From: Microvelia longipes
Taxonomy: Eukaryota > Arthropoda > Insecta > Hemiptera > Veliidae
Length of the DNA: 64,000 bases
Direction of reading: 5' to 3'
Assembly (NCBI GenBank): GCA_018340805.1
Contig: JACMZG010001911.1
Span: 50,037,713-50,101,712, forward strand
A model generated the notes under the pieces. That model saw only the letters and a list, made by a program, of their open reading frames with translations. It was not told the origin of the DNA and did no database searches. The position numbers and the translations under genes were made by a program. This document shows positions 53,282 to 64,000 of this stretch, one piece after another. Position 1 is the stretch's first letter. Each line of letters begins with the position of its first letter.

Positions 53282-55117
53282 TTATCTAGTCACTAATGTT
53301 TTTGTTGTCGTAGGCATAGTTGTAAAATTACTACTTGGCGTGACCACCGAGGGTTCTGATACTGGTTCGGTTATTTCTAATTTTAATTTTTCAGTAGATC
53401 CTGTTACAAAGCCTGCTCTTGACCCTGTCACAAATTGAATTTTCTTTGGTGTTGGAAGCGCGTTTATAGGTCTATGGTTAAGAGGGGTGGATAATGTAGA
53501 TAAAGTGGGCGAAGTTGGCGTGCCCATTGTCGACTTGAACGTTGTCACAATTGGTGATCCTATTGTTGACCCAATTGTTTCTTTGACGTATCTATATGAC
53601 GGCTCTTCGTTTTGGACTCGGAAGAGTCAAATGTGGATTGAGTCGGGGTTCTTCCAATTGGTTTCAGAGAAGAGTGGGTCGTGTATCGTAAATCAATAGT
53701 TCCCTCGTCCCAATCTAATTCATCATCCTCTGTCGGTGAAAATTTCGTCGATGATACTGATTTATCTAAATCTAAAGACTTCCTTATGAAATTATTTGAG
53801 TCGTCATAATGTGACCACTGGGACGTAGGTGTTGTTAGATCTTTATTGTATCTAGTATAGTAGTGCCTAAATGGGGATCGATGTGGAGCGTAAGTAGTGG
53901 CTGGCAAATACATGCCAGTTAAAGGTTTTACCACAGGTGGATAAAGATGTCTATCGGGTAAAAATGAAGGTTTGTAAAATTTATGAAAACCACCGTAATC
54001 AGGTACTTGGATGGTTTTTCTGTTGGCTATAGTTGGGATAATTGTAGGAGGACTGTCTACCCTGCCCCAGTTGCTCCAACCTGCCATTGCACTTCTTATC
54101 ATAGGCATCATTCTTCGCATATCTAAGAGAAATCTGGCAACGTTTACGATAGTGTTAATCACACTTAAACCGAATCCTTTGACCTGCATTACAGGTGATA
54201 CAAAGGATAGCATAGTTCCTATGACTGATTTAACAAGCATCGCCGCCATGTACAGGTCTTTCATTCCTTTATTCTTTTTCCGCCCATCTATAACAACGAA
54301 TAATAAGTAACATTAACTTTTATAAAACAAAATATATATCAGCAGTTATTATAGGCTATTTATCCACTTAAATAGAGTGAAGCTCCAAAGCTATGTGGTA
54401 TATTAAATTGCAAAGAGAATCCTACATTCTGATATAGGGCCTGTTTCTATACTCACTTAGACATTAAATTTAGCACCGAAAACGAGGATTATATAAATTA
54501 TGAAAGTAGATCGACTATACTTAAACAACAGGCGATAATTATTTAAAAGGTCTTAAATTTAAACATTTTAACTACCACCTACCACAGTTTAACGTGGGTT
54601 CATTTCAAGGTAATATTTTCAATTGGTCTTTTTTGATACATTTATTTGGATTAATATCTTCGTGTAGTCTAAATGGGTTAATTATCAGCCTCTCACCTCC
54701 GATCTAAATATTAATGATATGACATTATCCTTAAGTAAAAACGGATTATAAAAGAAAAGTATTGCCTAGTTAAGTAAAAGTCAATTTCACCGAGGAAAAA
54801 GAAGTATAGGTTACAGAAGTTTTATGAAAACCCAGATGAAAATTATCTAGGATTGTCGGTAAAAAGTATAAGTAGAAACAAGGGTAAATATTTGGTTTAA
54901 AGTTTATTGATTTACCAGGTTCCATCGCAGTTTCGTTTTTGCCACCCATAGGAGGCGGGGGCATACTAGGGGTACCCTGCATCATTTCCATCGCCATCAT
55001 TTCCATGCTTCCATTATCTTCGTCGTCCTCCATCTCTGAATCCATCCCTTCCATATCTTCTTGAGCTAAAATAAGAGCAGCTAAGAGCACGACATTTATA
55101 AGAAATCCTAACTTCAT
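53282..55117 (-). CDS. Secreted/membrane protein, two exons, probable one-base frameshift near the C-terminus
   Basis: Exon 1 is 55117-54916; exon 2 starts at 54287 (acceptor TTGTTATAG), joining in phase 1 to give EPDGRKKNKG. As it stands the frame is 309 aa and stops at 53560. Residues 1-19 are a clear signal peptide (MKLGFLINVVLLAALILAQ). Residues 20-67 are rich in Met, Glu and Asp with a PPPPMGGK stretch. Residues 79-122 are hydrophobic, containing VMQVKGFGLSVINTIVNVAR, reminiscent of the DUF1676 block in the 28.8-kb gene. The rest is Pro/Tyr/Ser/Thr-rich. A second frame (-1) is open from 53626 to a stop at 53282, has similar Thr/Pro/Ser composition (EEPSYRYVKE, then TFKSTMGTPTSPTLSTL), and has a poly(A) signal right behind it, so the real protein is probably near 400 aa and a base is missing between 53563 and 53626. 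Function unknown. Confidence 0.7.
53560..54287 (-). CDS. Two-exon secreted protein, exon 2
   Basis: Begins AT/GGG/CGG after the acceptor at 54289-54288; no internal intron donor of consensus type was found. The stop at 53560 is probably premature (see gene entry). Confidence 0.75.
54916..55117 (-). CDS. Two-exon secreted protein, exon 1 (signal peptide, acidic Met-rich part)
   Basis: 67 codons plus one base, donor ACCTG/GTAAAT. A TTATGTTTCAG acceptor-like site at about 55177-55173 may mark a spliced 5'UTR. Reading past the donor only gives intron translation. Confidence 0.8.
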
Positions 55118-55669
55118 TTTGAATATATAAATTTAGATTATTCAATCTTCAATAAAACTCTCTTTCTTGTAACTCTGAAACATAAATTTTACAAAAATAC
55201 ACTAATATAGATTGATTTCATTTTTAATACTATCTACATTGTTTGTAAATACATATTGTTTGTAAGAAACATCAGTGATATTTCCGACATTAGCATTTAT
55301 GTTGTGCCCTCAGTTGTTATCAGTCATTTATTTTAATGAAAAATATCTATTGTTAAAACTGTGGGCCAATCTTAGGTTTGAGGGATTCCTAAATTAATTA
55401 TACTCTATAAGACTTATTTTTGTATAATATAACTTCATTACCTTTATATATTAGAATAGTGACTGAAATGTGTGAGACCGAATCATAGCGGTCTCATAAA
55501 ATAATTATAAAATTCTACAAATTTGGTCATTATCATTTGCAAATCTACGTCTTCAAAGAATAGAAAACGGACGACTTGTCCCAGAATACAAGTGTTCATC
55601 TAGTAACATACATAAGAATTTTTACTGCAATAATTTACAAATTTATTTGCTCTATATTGCATACTATAA

Positions 55670-55890
55670 TCATGGTCTTGACGTGGTCTGTGCGACGACA
55701 CATTTCAGGTCTTTAATGCCTAGGTGGATGACCGCTCCGTAAGGTACCCAGATGTAATTACTACTTGAGGACTTGCGAAGCGAGTCCAATTATAAAATTG
55801 GCAAATTATAAGAAGCTAAGCTCGTCCTAAGAATACTTAGGACGAGCTTAGCGAGTCCCAAGTAAGAAGGATAAGCGTACGACATACTTT
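55670..55890 (+). mobile_element. 5S-rRNA-derived SINE, copy 3, with an embedded 16-bp hairpin
   Basis: The most diverged head (TAATGCCTAGGTGGATGACCGC corresponds to the 5S TTAGTACTTGGATGGGTGACCGC region, here split by a few changes), followed by ACTTGAGGACTTGCGAAGCGAGTCC, a hairpin with the GCGAAGC core. A second perfect hairpin follows at 55816-55851: 16-bp stem CTAAGCTCGTCCTAAG with AATA loop. The order head, GAGGAC hairpin, AGCGAGTCC and GTA-AGAAGGATAAGCGTA matches copies 1 and 2. Confidence 0.65.
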
Positions 55891-55899
55891 GACATTATT

Positions 55900-57760
55900 A
55901 TGAAAAATCATACCTGACTGTGCAGAATTGATGACTAAATCTAATAGTTGAACTTATTATTAATCTTGTTTCTTAGTCCTATTTTCTCCACATCTTGTTC
56001 TTTCTTACACACCATGCACCCAAAAAATAATAGCCACAATCTGAAAAAGGAATTCATCAATATTAAGTACGTTCAGCCATTGATAGAAAGGGTGTCATGA
56101 TAGGAACAATTTTAAACGGATAAAATTAAATTACAATTTGATCAGTTTAAAAATGTAGGAATTGGGGATTAGAATTGCTCTGGTTTTATGCTATAAGACT
56201 TTATTTGAACATCACAGCCCTAGAGTATATAAGAGTATATAACTCTATTATAAATAATAGAGTATATAGTTATTAACAATATGAATCTATCTTTATAACA
56301 CGTAGGTATAACAAAAATAAATAAATAATACTGTCAGTTGCACGGTTTTTTTGTAGATAGATGTTTGAAAAAACAAGAGGTTACTCTTGTCTGTTAAGAC
56401 AAGAGGCAAATCAAAAATTCTGTTGAAATAAAATTTCATCTAAAGCTCGGCAAAATTATTTTTATTTGTTATTTTGGTCCCATTCCTTCTCAAAATCATT
56501 AATAACATTAATCTTAGATATTATGCATGTATTTCATAAATCGTTACTTTTCACTCAAACTTGTTATTCCATTATCATTCAGGGTGTCATTGTAGTCAGC
56601 CTTAGGTATTAGAAATTTAATTGATTAACGGTTCCGTACAACTTCATTTATAAACATTTAATAAACAATAGAATTGTACCCAATTAAGGAATTTGGGACT
56701 AAGAATCTTATAGATATAACCAAACTCAAATGAGTGAGCTTTATTTGACGAAACAATTAACTTTAAAATACTTGAATATTATATGAAATTTATACCAAAT
56801 TTCGACAGTTGATAAAATGCAGCTTGGATAAATTAAATTCCTTCGCTCTTTTCTGCATCGACTAACATTTGGTTTTTTAAACAAAGTGCCAGCAAATTCG
56901 CTCGTTTCTAGAATGTCATGGTGGCCCAAACCTTATGGTCGTACTACTTCGGTCTTGCAACACTTAACCTCAGAATGAAAAGTTAACTCAACGACTGAGG
57001 TGAAATAACTTTGGTCTAACCAGGCTAGACCATATAACACAGGGGCATTCTGCCAACATGGATAAACAAGATCCATTTTTTTTATTCGGGCAGCGCAACG
57101 AGACTGAAATGGCAATTGTCTAGCATAAACAAAGTGGGAGTTATGCGTGACTCAGGCTAACATTCACAATATGTAAATTTGAGAAAAAAGATAATGTTTC
57201 ATTTTTTTTATATTTAAGTTTATGTTTATAGCGGATTTCCTAATTTGCAAATAAAGAGGGTGGCATAGCGGGAGTAAAAGAGTGTCAGAAATTAATTTCA
57301 GAAGTCTCTAATCCCAAAAAATCCGTTTTGCGGACTTTGATATATCTACATATGTATACCCAGCTAATTTCAATTGACAAAATAGCGCTTGTTTGGATAA
57401 GGTTAGTAACAAAAACTTGGCAAAAAATTAGGAAACTTAACAAACTTATTAAGAAGAACAAACTTATTAAGAAGAAGATTCCCATTATAAATTTGGATGG
57501 TGTGACGTCTATAAACTGGTTTTATTTTAAGCTGCTCTACTTCCTAAGTCGATACGATAATTCCATGAGACCAAAAAATTGAAAAACTGTGGAAATCCGA
57601 AGTGGGTGTTTTATTAGTGTAAATTTTAAGTGGGGTGTTGGTTCATAGGTTTTGATGCTCTCAGTCCAAATAACGGTCCGAAGTCGAACGACTACTAAAA
57701 AAACCAAAAAGATGACAACATTTTCGGTGGTAAATAACCGGAAATCCTAAAATAAGATTT
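55900..57760. other. Intergenic with repeat fragments
   Basis: No gene recognised. The patch 56820-57150 is GC-richer and repeat-derived: ACTTCGGTCTTGCAACACTTAACCT-like sequence (also at 25.43 kb) and GTGGGAGTTATGCGTGAC (also at 26.24 kb) with similar order. A hairpin CCGGAAATCCT/AGATTTCCGG lies at 57739-57764. Confidence 0.4.
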
Positions 57761-57769
57761 CCGGTCAGT

Positions 57770-57803
57770 AGTAGAAAATAAATACAATTAAATAATTAAT
57801 ACA
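57770..57803 (+). repeat. Left member of a ~34-bp direct repeat
   Basis: AGTAGAAAATAAATACAATT, AAATAATTAATACA here; an almost identical block (one inserted A, one change) is at 59556-59589. The two bracket 1.75 kb that includes the Jockey-like LINE. Confidence 0.6.
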
Positions 57804-58429
57804 ATTTTATATCTGTAGGTGAACAAAATATTTTGATACTCAACCTTGCGGCACTTTTGATAGGTAAATAATTATTTTTTTACATTATCTCCCTAGGATG
57901 TAAATAAAAAATCTTTTACCTCCTATTGTGTATATTGTAGGTGTAATGTAAATAGTTTTTAGGTCCTCGAAATGAAAAAAAAAATGGTTTTAACTAAGTT
58001 TTTAGTCTTGAGTCTATTTCTCAGCCTTTTTTTTTTTTTTTTTAACTTTTTTTATGAATATGCACTACATGAAAGATATGTTATAGCAATAATAGTAACA
58101 GTGATAGAAATATGGCTTTGATATGACTGTGCAAATAACCAGTGGTAGTACTTGCGCATGAGATATTCTATATTATGACTACAGTATAATAAAAAAAAAA
58201 AAAAAAAGCCAGTTAAATCAATAATCGCTAGAGAAATAAATAAATAATAATGAAGATAAATAAAAATATGTACATAGATAATATAGATATTAAAAAATAG
58301 TAAGATAAACCAAATCAAGAAAATATGTATAATTAAATAGAATAAATTATTTAAAAATCAATATTAAAAAGGTAATAAACAAGTGATAGTAATACTAGTG
58401 AATTAGATAGAGTTCAGCGATTTTACATA

Positions 58430-59440
58430 ATTTTTTTTTTTGTTAATTTAAATGTCTTCGCGGCCACTGCCTCTTTAGTCTGCGGATTGTGTTACAGGGA
58501 TTTGAAGGAATAAGGACTGAACTAAGGATTAGGATGGGATTGGAAATAAGTACTGTGGAAGTACGGTATCGGATGCAGCTAAAAATCACGGACAAAGGGA
58601 TTCGAAAATCGTTGTGAAGGGTATGATTGGAACATAATATGGAGCATCGGCGATTTTTCTAATTATTTTAGACTGCAGGATTGGATACGATAGAATTGAT
58701 GGTTGGTGCTTCCCAGAGTTCTATGCCATATGTCCATGTTGGCTTAATTATAGTGTTGTGTATGAGTAGTTGTTGTGTATGCTTAGTGAGTGTTTGTTAA
58801 GTAGTCTGTGTAGGGAGTCTGTAGCGTTCTGTTGGCGTCTTGTCGTTTATTTTTGTATGGTGTGACCAGGTAGCGTTGCAAGGTGTAACCCAAGGTAGCG
58901 ACTGTACTTGAGTGAGGAATGAAACCTGGTTGAGGACAATGGGTTCACAATCACCATGTTTAAGGCAAAAGTGACGTGCTGACTTTTAGTTTCATTGATT
59001 TTTACTCGCCATTCCTCAACCAAGCTTCTAAAAGGATAATGTGCTCTTGAACTATGTCAGATGCAGTAAGACGGTCATTATGAGTTCCGAGATACATTTA
59101 TCATCTGCAAACGAAGCAAGAGTAGTAAATGATGTTCGGGTAGATCAGAGTGTAGATAGAATATAAAATAGACCTAAAATACAACTTGAGGTCACCTGCG
59201 GTTATTGGATGGATTGAGAGTTGAGGAATTAAAGGACACCAGGAAAAATCGATTTTGAAGGTAGGACTTAAGAATGAGGTAATAGGTGAAAGCAGTATCG
59301 CTGAGTTTCCAAGTAAGCACATGCCAAACTCTATCAAAGGCTGAGCCTCGTCTAGAAAGACAGCCGAGCAATACTTCTTTGCTCAAAGAGGAGGAAATGA
59401 TATCAACGATTCTATGGCATTGTTGGTTCTCAGCCTACCT
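58430..59440 (-). mobile_element. 5'-truncated, decayed Jockey-like LINE
   Basis: Minus-strand reverse-transcriptase remnants in the correct order across several frames: QCHRIVDIISSSL and AFDRVWH (59.40-59.33 kb), SYLQNRFFLVSF (59.28-59.25), SILYSIYT (about 59.15), SFADDKC matching the FADDT catalytic box (59.10), a KINETKSAHVTF-like stretch with LKHGDCEPIVLN (58.98-58.92), PTWTYGIELW (58.74-58.71) and RRLKRQWPRRHLN at the C-terminus (58.46). A poly(A) tail on the minus strand appears as T11 at 58431-58441. Many indels and stops: inactive. Motifs such as IKPTWTYGI.LW and R.RLKR..P belong to the Jockey group. Confidence 0.8.
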
Positions 59441-59555
59441 ATGAAAAATGCATTTTTAAAATCTATTTTTAAGTTTATTTGAACTCATTAACACATTATC
59501 GCTATTTTTCCTTATAAAATGTTAATTCATTTCAAATAAATTCTAACTCTTCACT

Positions 59556-59589
59556 AGTAGAAAATAAATACAAATTAAATAATTAATAT
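59556..59589 (+). repeat. Right member of the ~34-bp direct repeat
   Basis: See the entry at 57770. Too long and too far from the LINE ends to be simply its target duplication; may be the duplication of a larger nested insertion. Confidence 0.6.
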
Positions 59590-59599
59590 AATAAATGTA

Positions 59600-61550
59600 A
59601 AATAAAGTCGGTTATCTGACTAGGTCGTTCCATATCTTGGTTTCGAACGAATAATTTTAATTTCATATCTTTATTGCAACCTTTAAAACGATACCAGCTC
59701 GACTACAACACTAATCTACAATACATTTTCAAGTTTAGAATCTTTTAAGAGTTAATTACAACTTGTCAGTCTACATAATGTTTTCAGTTATTAAACTTCC
59801 TTTTAGTTTTTCTTTATCTTTAGTTATCTTGATTTTATACACTTATTTTTGTTTGTACCGTTCGTCTTCAGCTCAGACTTCCCTCTTTCTCCTGAATAAG
59901 TGATTATATTAAATTTAAATACTATTACTACGTTGCATAGAGAACTCACGTCAGAAGAATACATCTAATAAAAACATTTTAAAAAGTACTCACTTCGCTC
60001 TCTAATAATTCAATAGAGCCAGCCAATTAGGAAACAGCCAGCCAAAAATTAAAACTTTTTGTCCAAAGAATTTCAATGGCCCGTATAGAGCTATTATTGA
60101 GCCTGCATATTTTTAGGGCTACTCCTTATGGGTTAGTTGGGGGAGGGGGAACAATTTTTTGGTGGGTTTTTATATTTTTGGCGGGTGTAATGGTCACCAT
60201 TATGAAAAAGCTATGCATTGTGTTCTACCTATTAATACCTACAATTTGACACCCTACATGATTTTTAAAAAAATTTTTTTTTTTTTGCTATTGTGCGCAT
60301 TCATATAAATCAACAAGTGCGCATGATAAATAGTTGGCTATATTTTTCCTGTTGTTTGAATAATTGAACATGTGTACCAAAGTTCAACTGTCTAGCTGTC
60401 GTAGTTCCGGAGATGTGAAATCGGACAGACAGACGCTCGACAGAAAGTATAAGGTTTTCAAAGATTATCTTCGAACCCCTAATAAATAATTATGAAATCG
60501 TTTATTTCCAAAAGAAAAATAATTATTACAAACTGTTACATTAAATATTTATAAGTCCAAGTAATTATGAAGCCTTGACTCGTGCAAGATGAAAATGCAT
60601 CCTATATACATTGAATGTAGCTTTAAAGTAAAACTATAAATTAAATCCATACTATTTTCTGCTAGGAGAACATATTTGGCTGCCACTTTTGGAAGAGAAA
60701 ATACTTTTTTAATAAAATACAAGACATCTTCGGCCTCTTGACCACCCTGCGTGTAAGAACGCCTGGCGTCGGTGCAGGGGGTAACTCATTAGTTACTTAG
60801 TAACTCGAGTCCTCCCCTTTAAAAAATCCCCCCCACACCCCTACTCCCTCTATAAGCTCATTTTTTCTTTGAAAATTCGCTAAGAAAGTGGAGACATTTC
60901 CACTGAGTCACTGTATTGGTAACCCCAGATCTGAGCTGAGAAGCATCTATAACCTAAGATTGTTTAAGCTACTCGACGCATTAAACAACATCAGCGGAGA
61001 AGCAAAACCAATGTTTTTATGTTTCATTATTTTATGCCAGATATTAAACAGAGTTTAGAGTTCAAACGTTTATTTTCATGATGCTTATTCATAGATATTA
61101 TTGTATTCTGTGAAACAACTTTAACGGGATCTTTATTCAGGGTCTATTTTTCATTTTCTCTTTATTACAAACATTCCATTCGGTGCTCGTTTACCACGTC
61201 TCCACAATTATCACAATTTTCGACATATCATGACTGGCTTTAAGACTCAATGTCCTACAGTATTTTTAAAAAAATATTACCTAATCATAAGTTATTACAC
61301 AGTTGGGTCCGTGGTTATCAAAACAATATCATCAGAAAATAATAATAACTGTATTTTCCTATGCCCATACAGAAGCCTTCCCCTACCTCTCCACATAGAT
61401 CATGCAGAGAGAGAATGAACAGAAGAAGGCTCAACGCAAGCAACCCTTTAAGACCTAAGTCCCAAGCAAGGCTGTCTGTTAAACTCTCTTCCTGTCTGTT
61501 CTCTTCCCACTTTTCTTATATACAATTCGACTTGAGCATTTAGACATTTT
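59600..61550. other. Intergenic with unclassified repeats
   Basis: No gene recognised. 60080-60480 looks repeat-derived: GTAGTTCCGGAGATGTGAAA and TCGGACAGACAGAC are of a kind often seen in insect dispersed repeats. Copy D (inverted) of the 70-bp repeat is at 60836-60897. 60730-60800 is GC-richer without identifiable product. Confidence 0.4.
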
Positions 61551-61560
61551 TAGCTTTTAG

Positions 61561-61646
61561 AGATCTTCTAATAAAAAATCGCAAAAATGTATGGCTTTTG
61601 GAAAGTAAGCGAAGGAAAAAGAGGAGGACAATTTGTTGGTACCAAG
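61561..61646 (+). CDS. Possible first coding exon, 20 codons
   Basis: After an ATTTTTAGCTTTTAG acceptor-like site, ATG at 61587 opens MYGFWKVSEGKRGGQFVGTK, ending in phase 0 exactly at an AAG/GTAAGA donor (61647). It has no signal peptide and matches no family I know. No continuing exon was found before the next promoter-like site at 63256. It may be the start of a gene with a long intron or a chance combination. Confidence 0.25.
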
Positions 61647-61789
61647 GTAAGAAATAAGATTCTAACAGCTAACTGTGTCTTGAATACGATATGACAAAAC
61701 AAAATATCTTAATATAAAAATATAATTTAGTGTTGGTTGGTTAATCTAGAGCTATTTAGGAAAAGTTCAGAGTAGTCAAAAGTATAAAG

Positions 61790-61895
61790 CCTTGGAACAG
61801 TTTGAATCACATTTTTGTGGTCCGCAAGCCGGGCGATTTCCCTTTAAAATGCTTGCGTCTTTGCTCAAAATTAAGTTTCAGCTTTCTGTTTTATA
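61790..61895 (-). repeat. Dispersed repeat, fourth copy of the 7.2-kb family
   Basis: GTGGTCCGCAAGCCGGGCGA, TTTCCCTTTAAAATGCTTGC and CAGCTTTCTGTTTTATA, matching the copy at 9918-10012. Confidence 0.55.
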
Positions 61896-61899
61896 ATTC

Positions 61900-63250
61900 T
61901 TAGTGGTAGCACTAGTGCTTGTTTGTCGATTTTAATTTATTTATCACATTGTATGCGCATGCTCAAAATTTTATAATATCGCCCTAATTTTTGTTTGCTT
62001 GAAATAAGTGGTTCCCTGTGGGTCGAGTACAAAACATGAAGAGCACATTTCTTAAAGTTTATGAAATTTTCTATAAATTAGTGTATTTTATAGAATACAA
62101 TCAACAAAATCGGATAACGAAGTGGGTAAAGATTTTAACCATTCTTTTTTATCCAAATAAAAACTAGCGGATAAAAAGGGATAAATTTATTAGCGGATAA
62201 CTAAGTAACTTGAAAAGGTAAATTTAATTTTTAAGAGTCAATTTGCTTGGGGTAGAGAACATTTTCAAAAGTCTAAGACCTTGTTTTTCCTTTATGTTTA
62301 AGAATGCTTTTTGTTTCTATTAAAAATTAGCACTAACATACAGAGCACGGCTAAGGGTGTATTATTAACGTTTATCACCCTAGAAAATGAATTATTTTCT
62401 ATTAAGCTGGTTTTGTTATTAAGTTATTAGTTATTGAAGAATCGACTGCCGCATCAAGATTTGCTGTTAGATATGAATATCCCTGACCGGTTTCGCTTAT
62501 AGCTGATTCTTTAATCGCTTCTTGATCTTACGGTAAATATAACCGGTGTATTAGTACTTCATATTATTTACATTAGCAAAACTGATTTTATTAATATTAT
62601 TAGTATGATATAGTCAAGCGAAATATAGTCATTTAAAGAAGTTAGAAGTTGTTATTCTTGTCCCATCCAGTGTCTTTAATGAAATAATAATTGATTTGAT
62701 TATATTAATATTATTATTATTTCACTTAAATTAACTCCTTCAGACAGTTTAACATCATAATATCTAAAACGAGACGTTCGAGGAGACCTTTCCAGAATAA
62801 GATTATATGAATTAAGTAATTGAATAAATAATGCTTAGAATAATTAAATCAGTTCTAATAAAAGCTTCTAATTAAAATTAAATTCAATAATATAACTAAT
62901 AAAGGAAAAATATAATAATAATATTGCATATTATAAAAGATAATAAAATCAAAGAAGACTAAAATATATATTTTAACACTAAACACATTCTATATTTTTG
63001 TAAACTAGACCACAAAGATAAAATTACTATACAAACACATTCGCTTTATTAATAAATTCTGGCAAAAATTAATTATTTGTTCTGCCATAGTAGTGTAGCA
63101 GTAATAATTTAAACTATCAATCTTGGTTAAGATACTAGTTTGATCTTATAATTATTTTGGGCCCAGATAGTGTAATGGTATCAAAAGGTTAAGGCCTAGT
63201 TTTCTAAAATAAAAACTGTCTAAATTATCTGGGGAGCCGCAAATTTGTTG
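61900..63250. other. Intergenic, no gene seen
   Basis: Very AT-rich. A short tRNA-like string (CAGATAGTGTAATGGTATCA, 63165-63184) has no B-box partner and is not called. Confidence 0.4.
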
Positions 63251-63255
63251 AGGGT

Positions 63256-63260
63256 TCAGT
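63256..63260 (+). promoter_or_regulatory. Initiator of the gene leaving the window
   Basis: TCAGT in GGGTTCAGTCGATATC, the arthropod initiator consensus, 41 bases upstream of the ATG at 63297. The preceding 60 bases are less AT-rich than average; no clear TATA box. Confidence 0.45.
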
Positions 63261-63296
63261 CGATATCACAACAAGCAGTTTAGCTACTAACTCAGC

Positions 63297-63341
63297 ATGA
63301 CTTTAAAACTAGGATTTCTGTTGCTTAATGTTGTTCTATTG
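63297..63341 (+). CDS. First exon (signal peptide) of a secreted protein; gene continues beyond the window
   Basis: 15 codons, MTLKLGFLLLNVVLL, ending in phase 0 at a TTG/GTAAGT donor. The KLGFL..NVVLL core matches the signal peptide of the two-exon gene at 55.1 kb (KLGFLINVVLL) although most third codon positions differ, so the two are probably old paralogues. None of the acceptors up to 64000 continues the frame without a quick stop, so the next exon lies outside. Partial by window end. Confidence 0.6.
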
Positions 63342-64000
63342 GTAAGTTATTCATTTATTTATTTTTAGACAAAATATATAAAATTATGGTTTGATATTTC
63401 CTGTTATTCTTTAAGTAAAGTTACTATAGCGGGAGGATTAAAATTAAAATAAGCAATATTTGAAATCAAATACTTCATGATAAATGTTTAATTAAAATTA
63501 GTTGTTTTTAATATTCTGTGTAAATATTATTTTTATTTAACTTAAATGAAGCACTTGAAAGAAGTTATTTTATGATAACTGCAAAATAAATAAATAATAT
63601 GTAAGAGGGCCTCTCCTCGTCCTAGTAATGCAAAACTCTTCAAAGGAATATATAATAAGAGGAAAATGTTTCTTTAGGTTTTCTTCTACCGCAATAGAAT
63701 GGTCCGCACATTTAAATCTTATTTTGCAAAAAGTCTGTATAATTATATTTAAGTTACATATGAAACTATTTTCTTATAGGAATGAGCCCTTAAAGATAGA
63801 TACCATAAAAATAATTGAAGGTATTTATCTGTTCTTTCATTCTTCATGAGATTTAAACTAAACTTTAAATAAACCCAAAAAGTGCTAAAATATACCCGAA
63901 TGAAACAAAACCATTATTAACCCAATACATATACTAATCTTTTGTAGAAAATCCTTTCTTAAATTTAGGAAGTATAACCTTATATTTGGTCTAAACTGAT
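63342..64000 (+). other. Intron of the partial gene
   Basis: Candidate acceptors at about 63367, 63675, 63777 and 63968 all lead to short or implausible frames in phase 0. No other feature seen. Confidence 0.4.

Noticed and set aside
54011..54310. 99-codon plus-strand frame with hydrophobic segments
   Set aside because: Antisense shadow of the secreted-protein exon 2.
61361..61543. 60-codon plus-strand frame in a GC-richer patch
   Set aside because: No domain, no splice logic and overlap with another equally open frame.
63165..63235. tRNA gene on the plus strand
   Set aside because: Only an A-box-like string; no B-box and no cloverleaf.

Overview
The window looks like nuclear DNA from an arthropod, most likely an insect. 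It is strongly AT-rich, has long introns with GT-AG junctions, is full of dispersed and foldback repeats and (TA)n tracts, and has no operons. The recognisable proteins are typical insect ones: a single-domain chitin-binding (CBM14, CPAP1-type) cuticular protein, a microsomal glutathione S-transferase 1 of the MAPEG family, and small secreted or membrane proteins with an Osiris/DUF1676-like hydrophobic segment. I cannot name the species.

Layout. 1-5.9 kb: mostly empty AT-rich DNA with a decayed LINE reverse-transcriptase tail at 3.4-4.0 kb. 5.9-20.5 kb (+): a four-exon CPAP1-type gene that I assembled by matching splice sites and phases. Its introns hold a MITE family, a hAT-like MITE, a 5S-rRNA-derived SINE, a tRNA-derived SINE, an isolated exon-like segment on the minus strand, and a 2.0-kb foldback element with a 4-bp target duplication. 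20.5-28.8 kb: intergenic, with (TA)n, a duplicated 130-bp unit and a second LINE tail. 28.8-29.5 kb (+): a single-exon secreted/membrane protein of 235 aa. 29.5-41 kb: repeats, including a 9-unit 57-bp minisatellite, several inverted-repeat elements, a second 5S-derived SINE and a compact cluster of GC-rich triloop hairpins at 37.55-37.79 kb. 41.0-49.0 kb (-): the MGST1-like gene, three coding exons plus a probable 5'UTR exon with an initiator. 53.2-55.1 kb (-): a two-exon secreted protein with a probable one-base frameshift near its C-terminus. 55.7-59.4 kb: a third 5S-derived SINE and a 5'-truncated Jockey-like LINE. 63.26 kb to the end (+): first exon of a gene whose signal peptide resembles that of the 55-kb gene, so probably a paralogue running out of the window.

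The genes are independent transcription units. A loose theme is extracellular matrix and cuticle (CPAP1 protein plus a family of small secreted/membrane proteins); the MGST is a detoxification or redox enzyme of the ER membrane. The most unusual DNA is structural: serial perfect hairpins with GAA/GTA/AAA triloops in an otherwise ~30% GC region, a core motif that also occurs in the tails of the 5S-derived SINEs, and a pair of adjacent 30-nt perfect hairpins at 52.6 kb.
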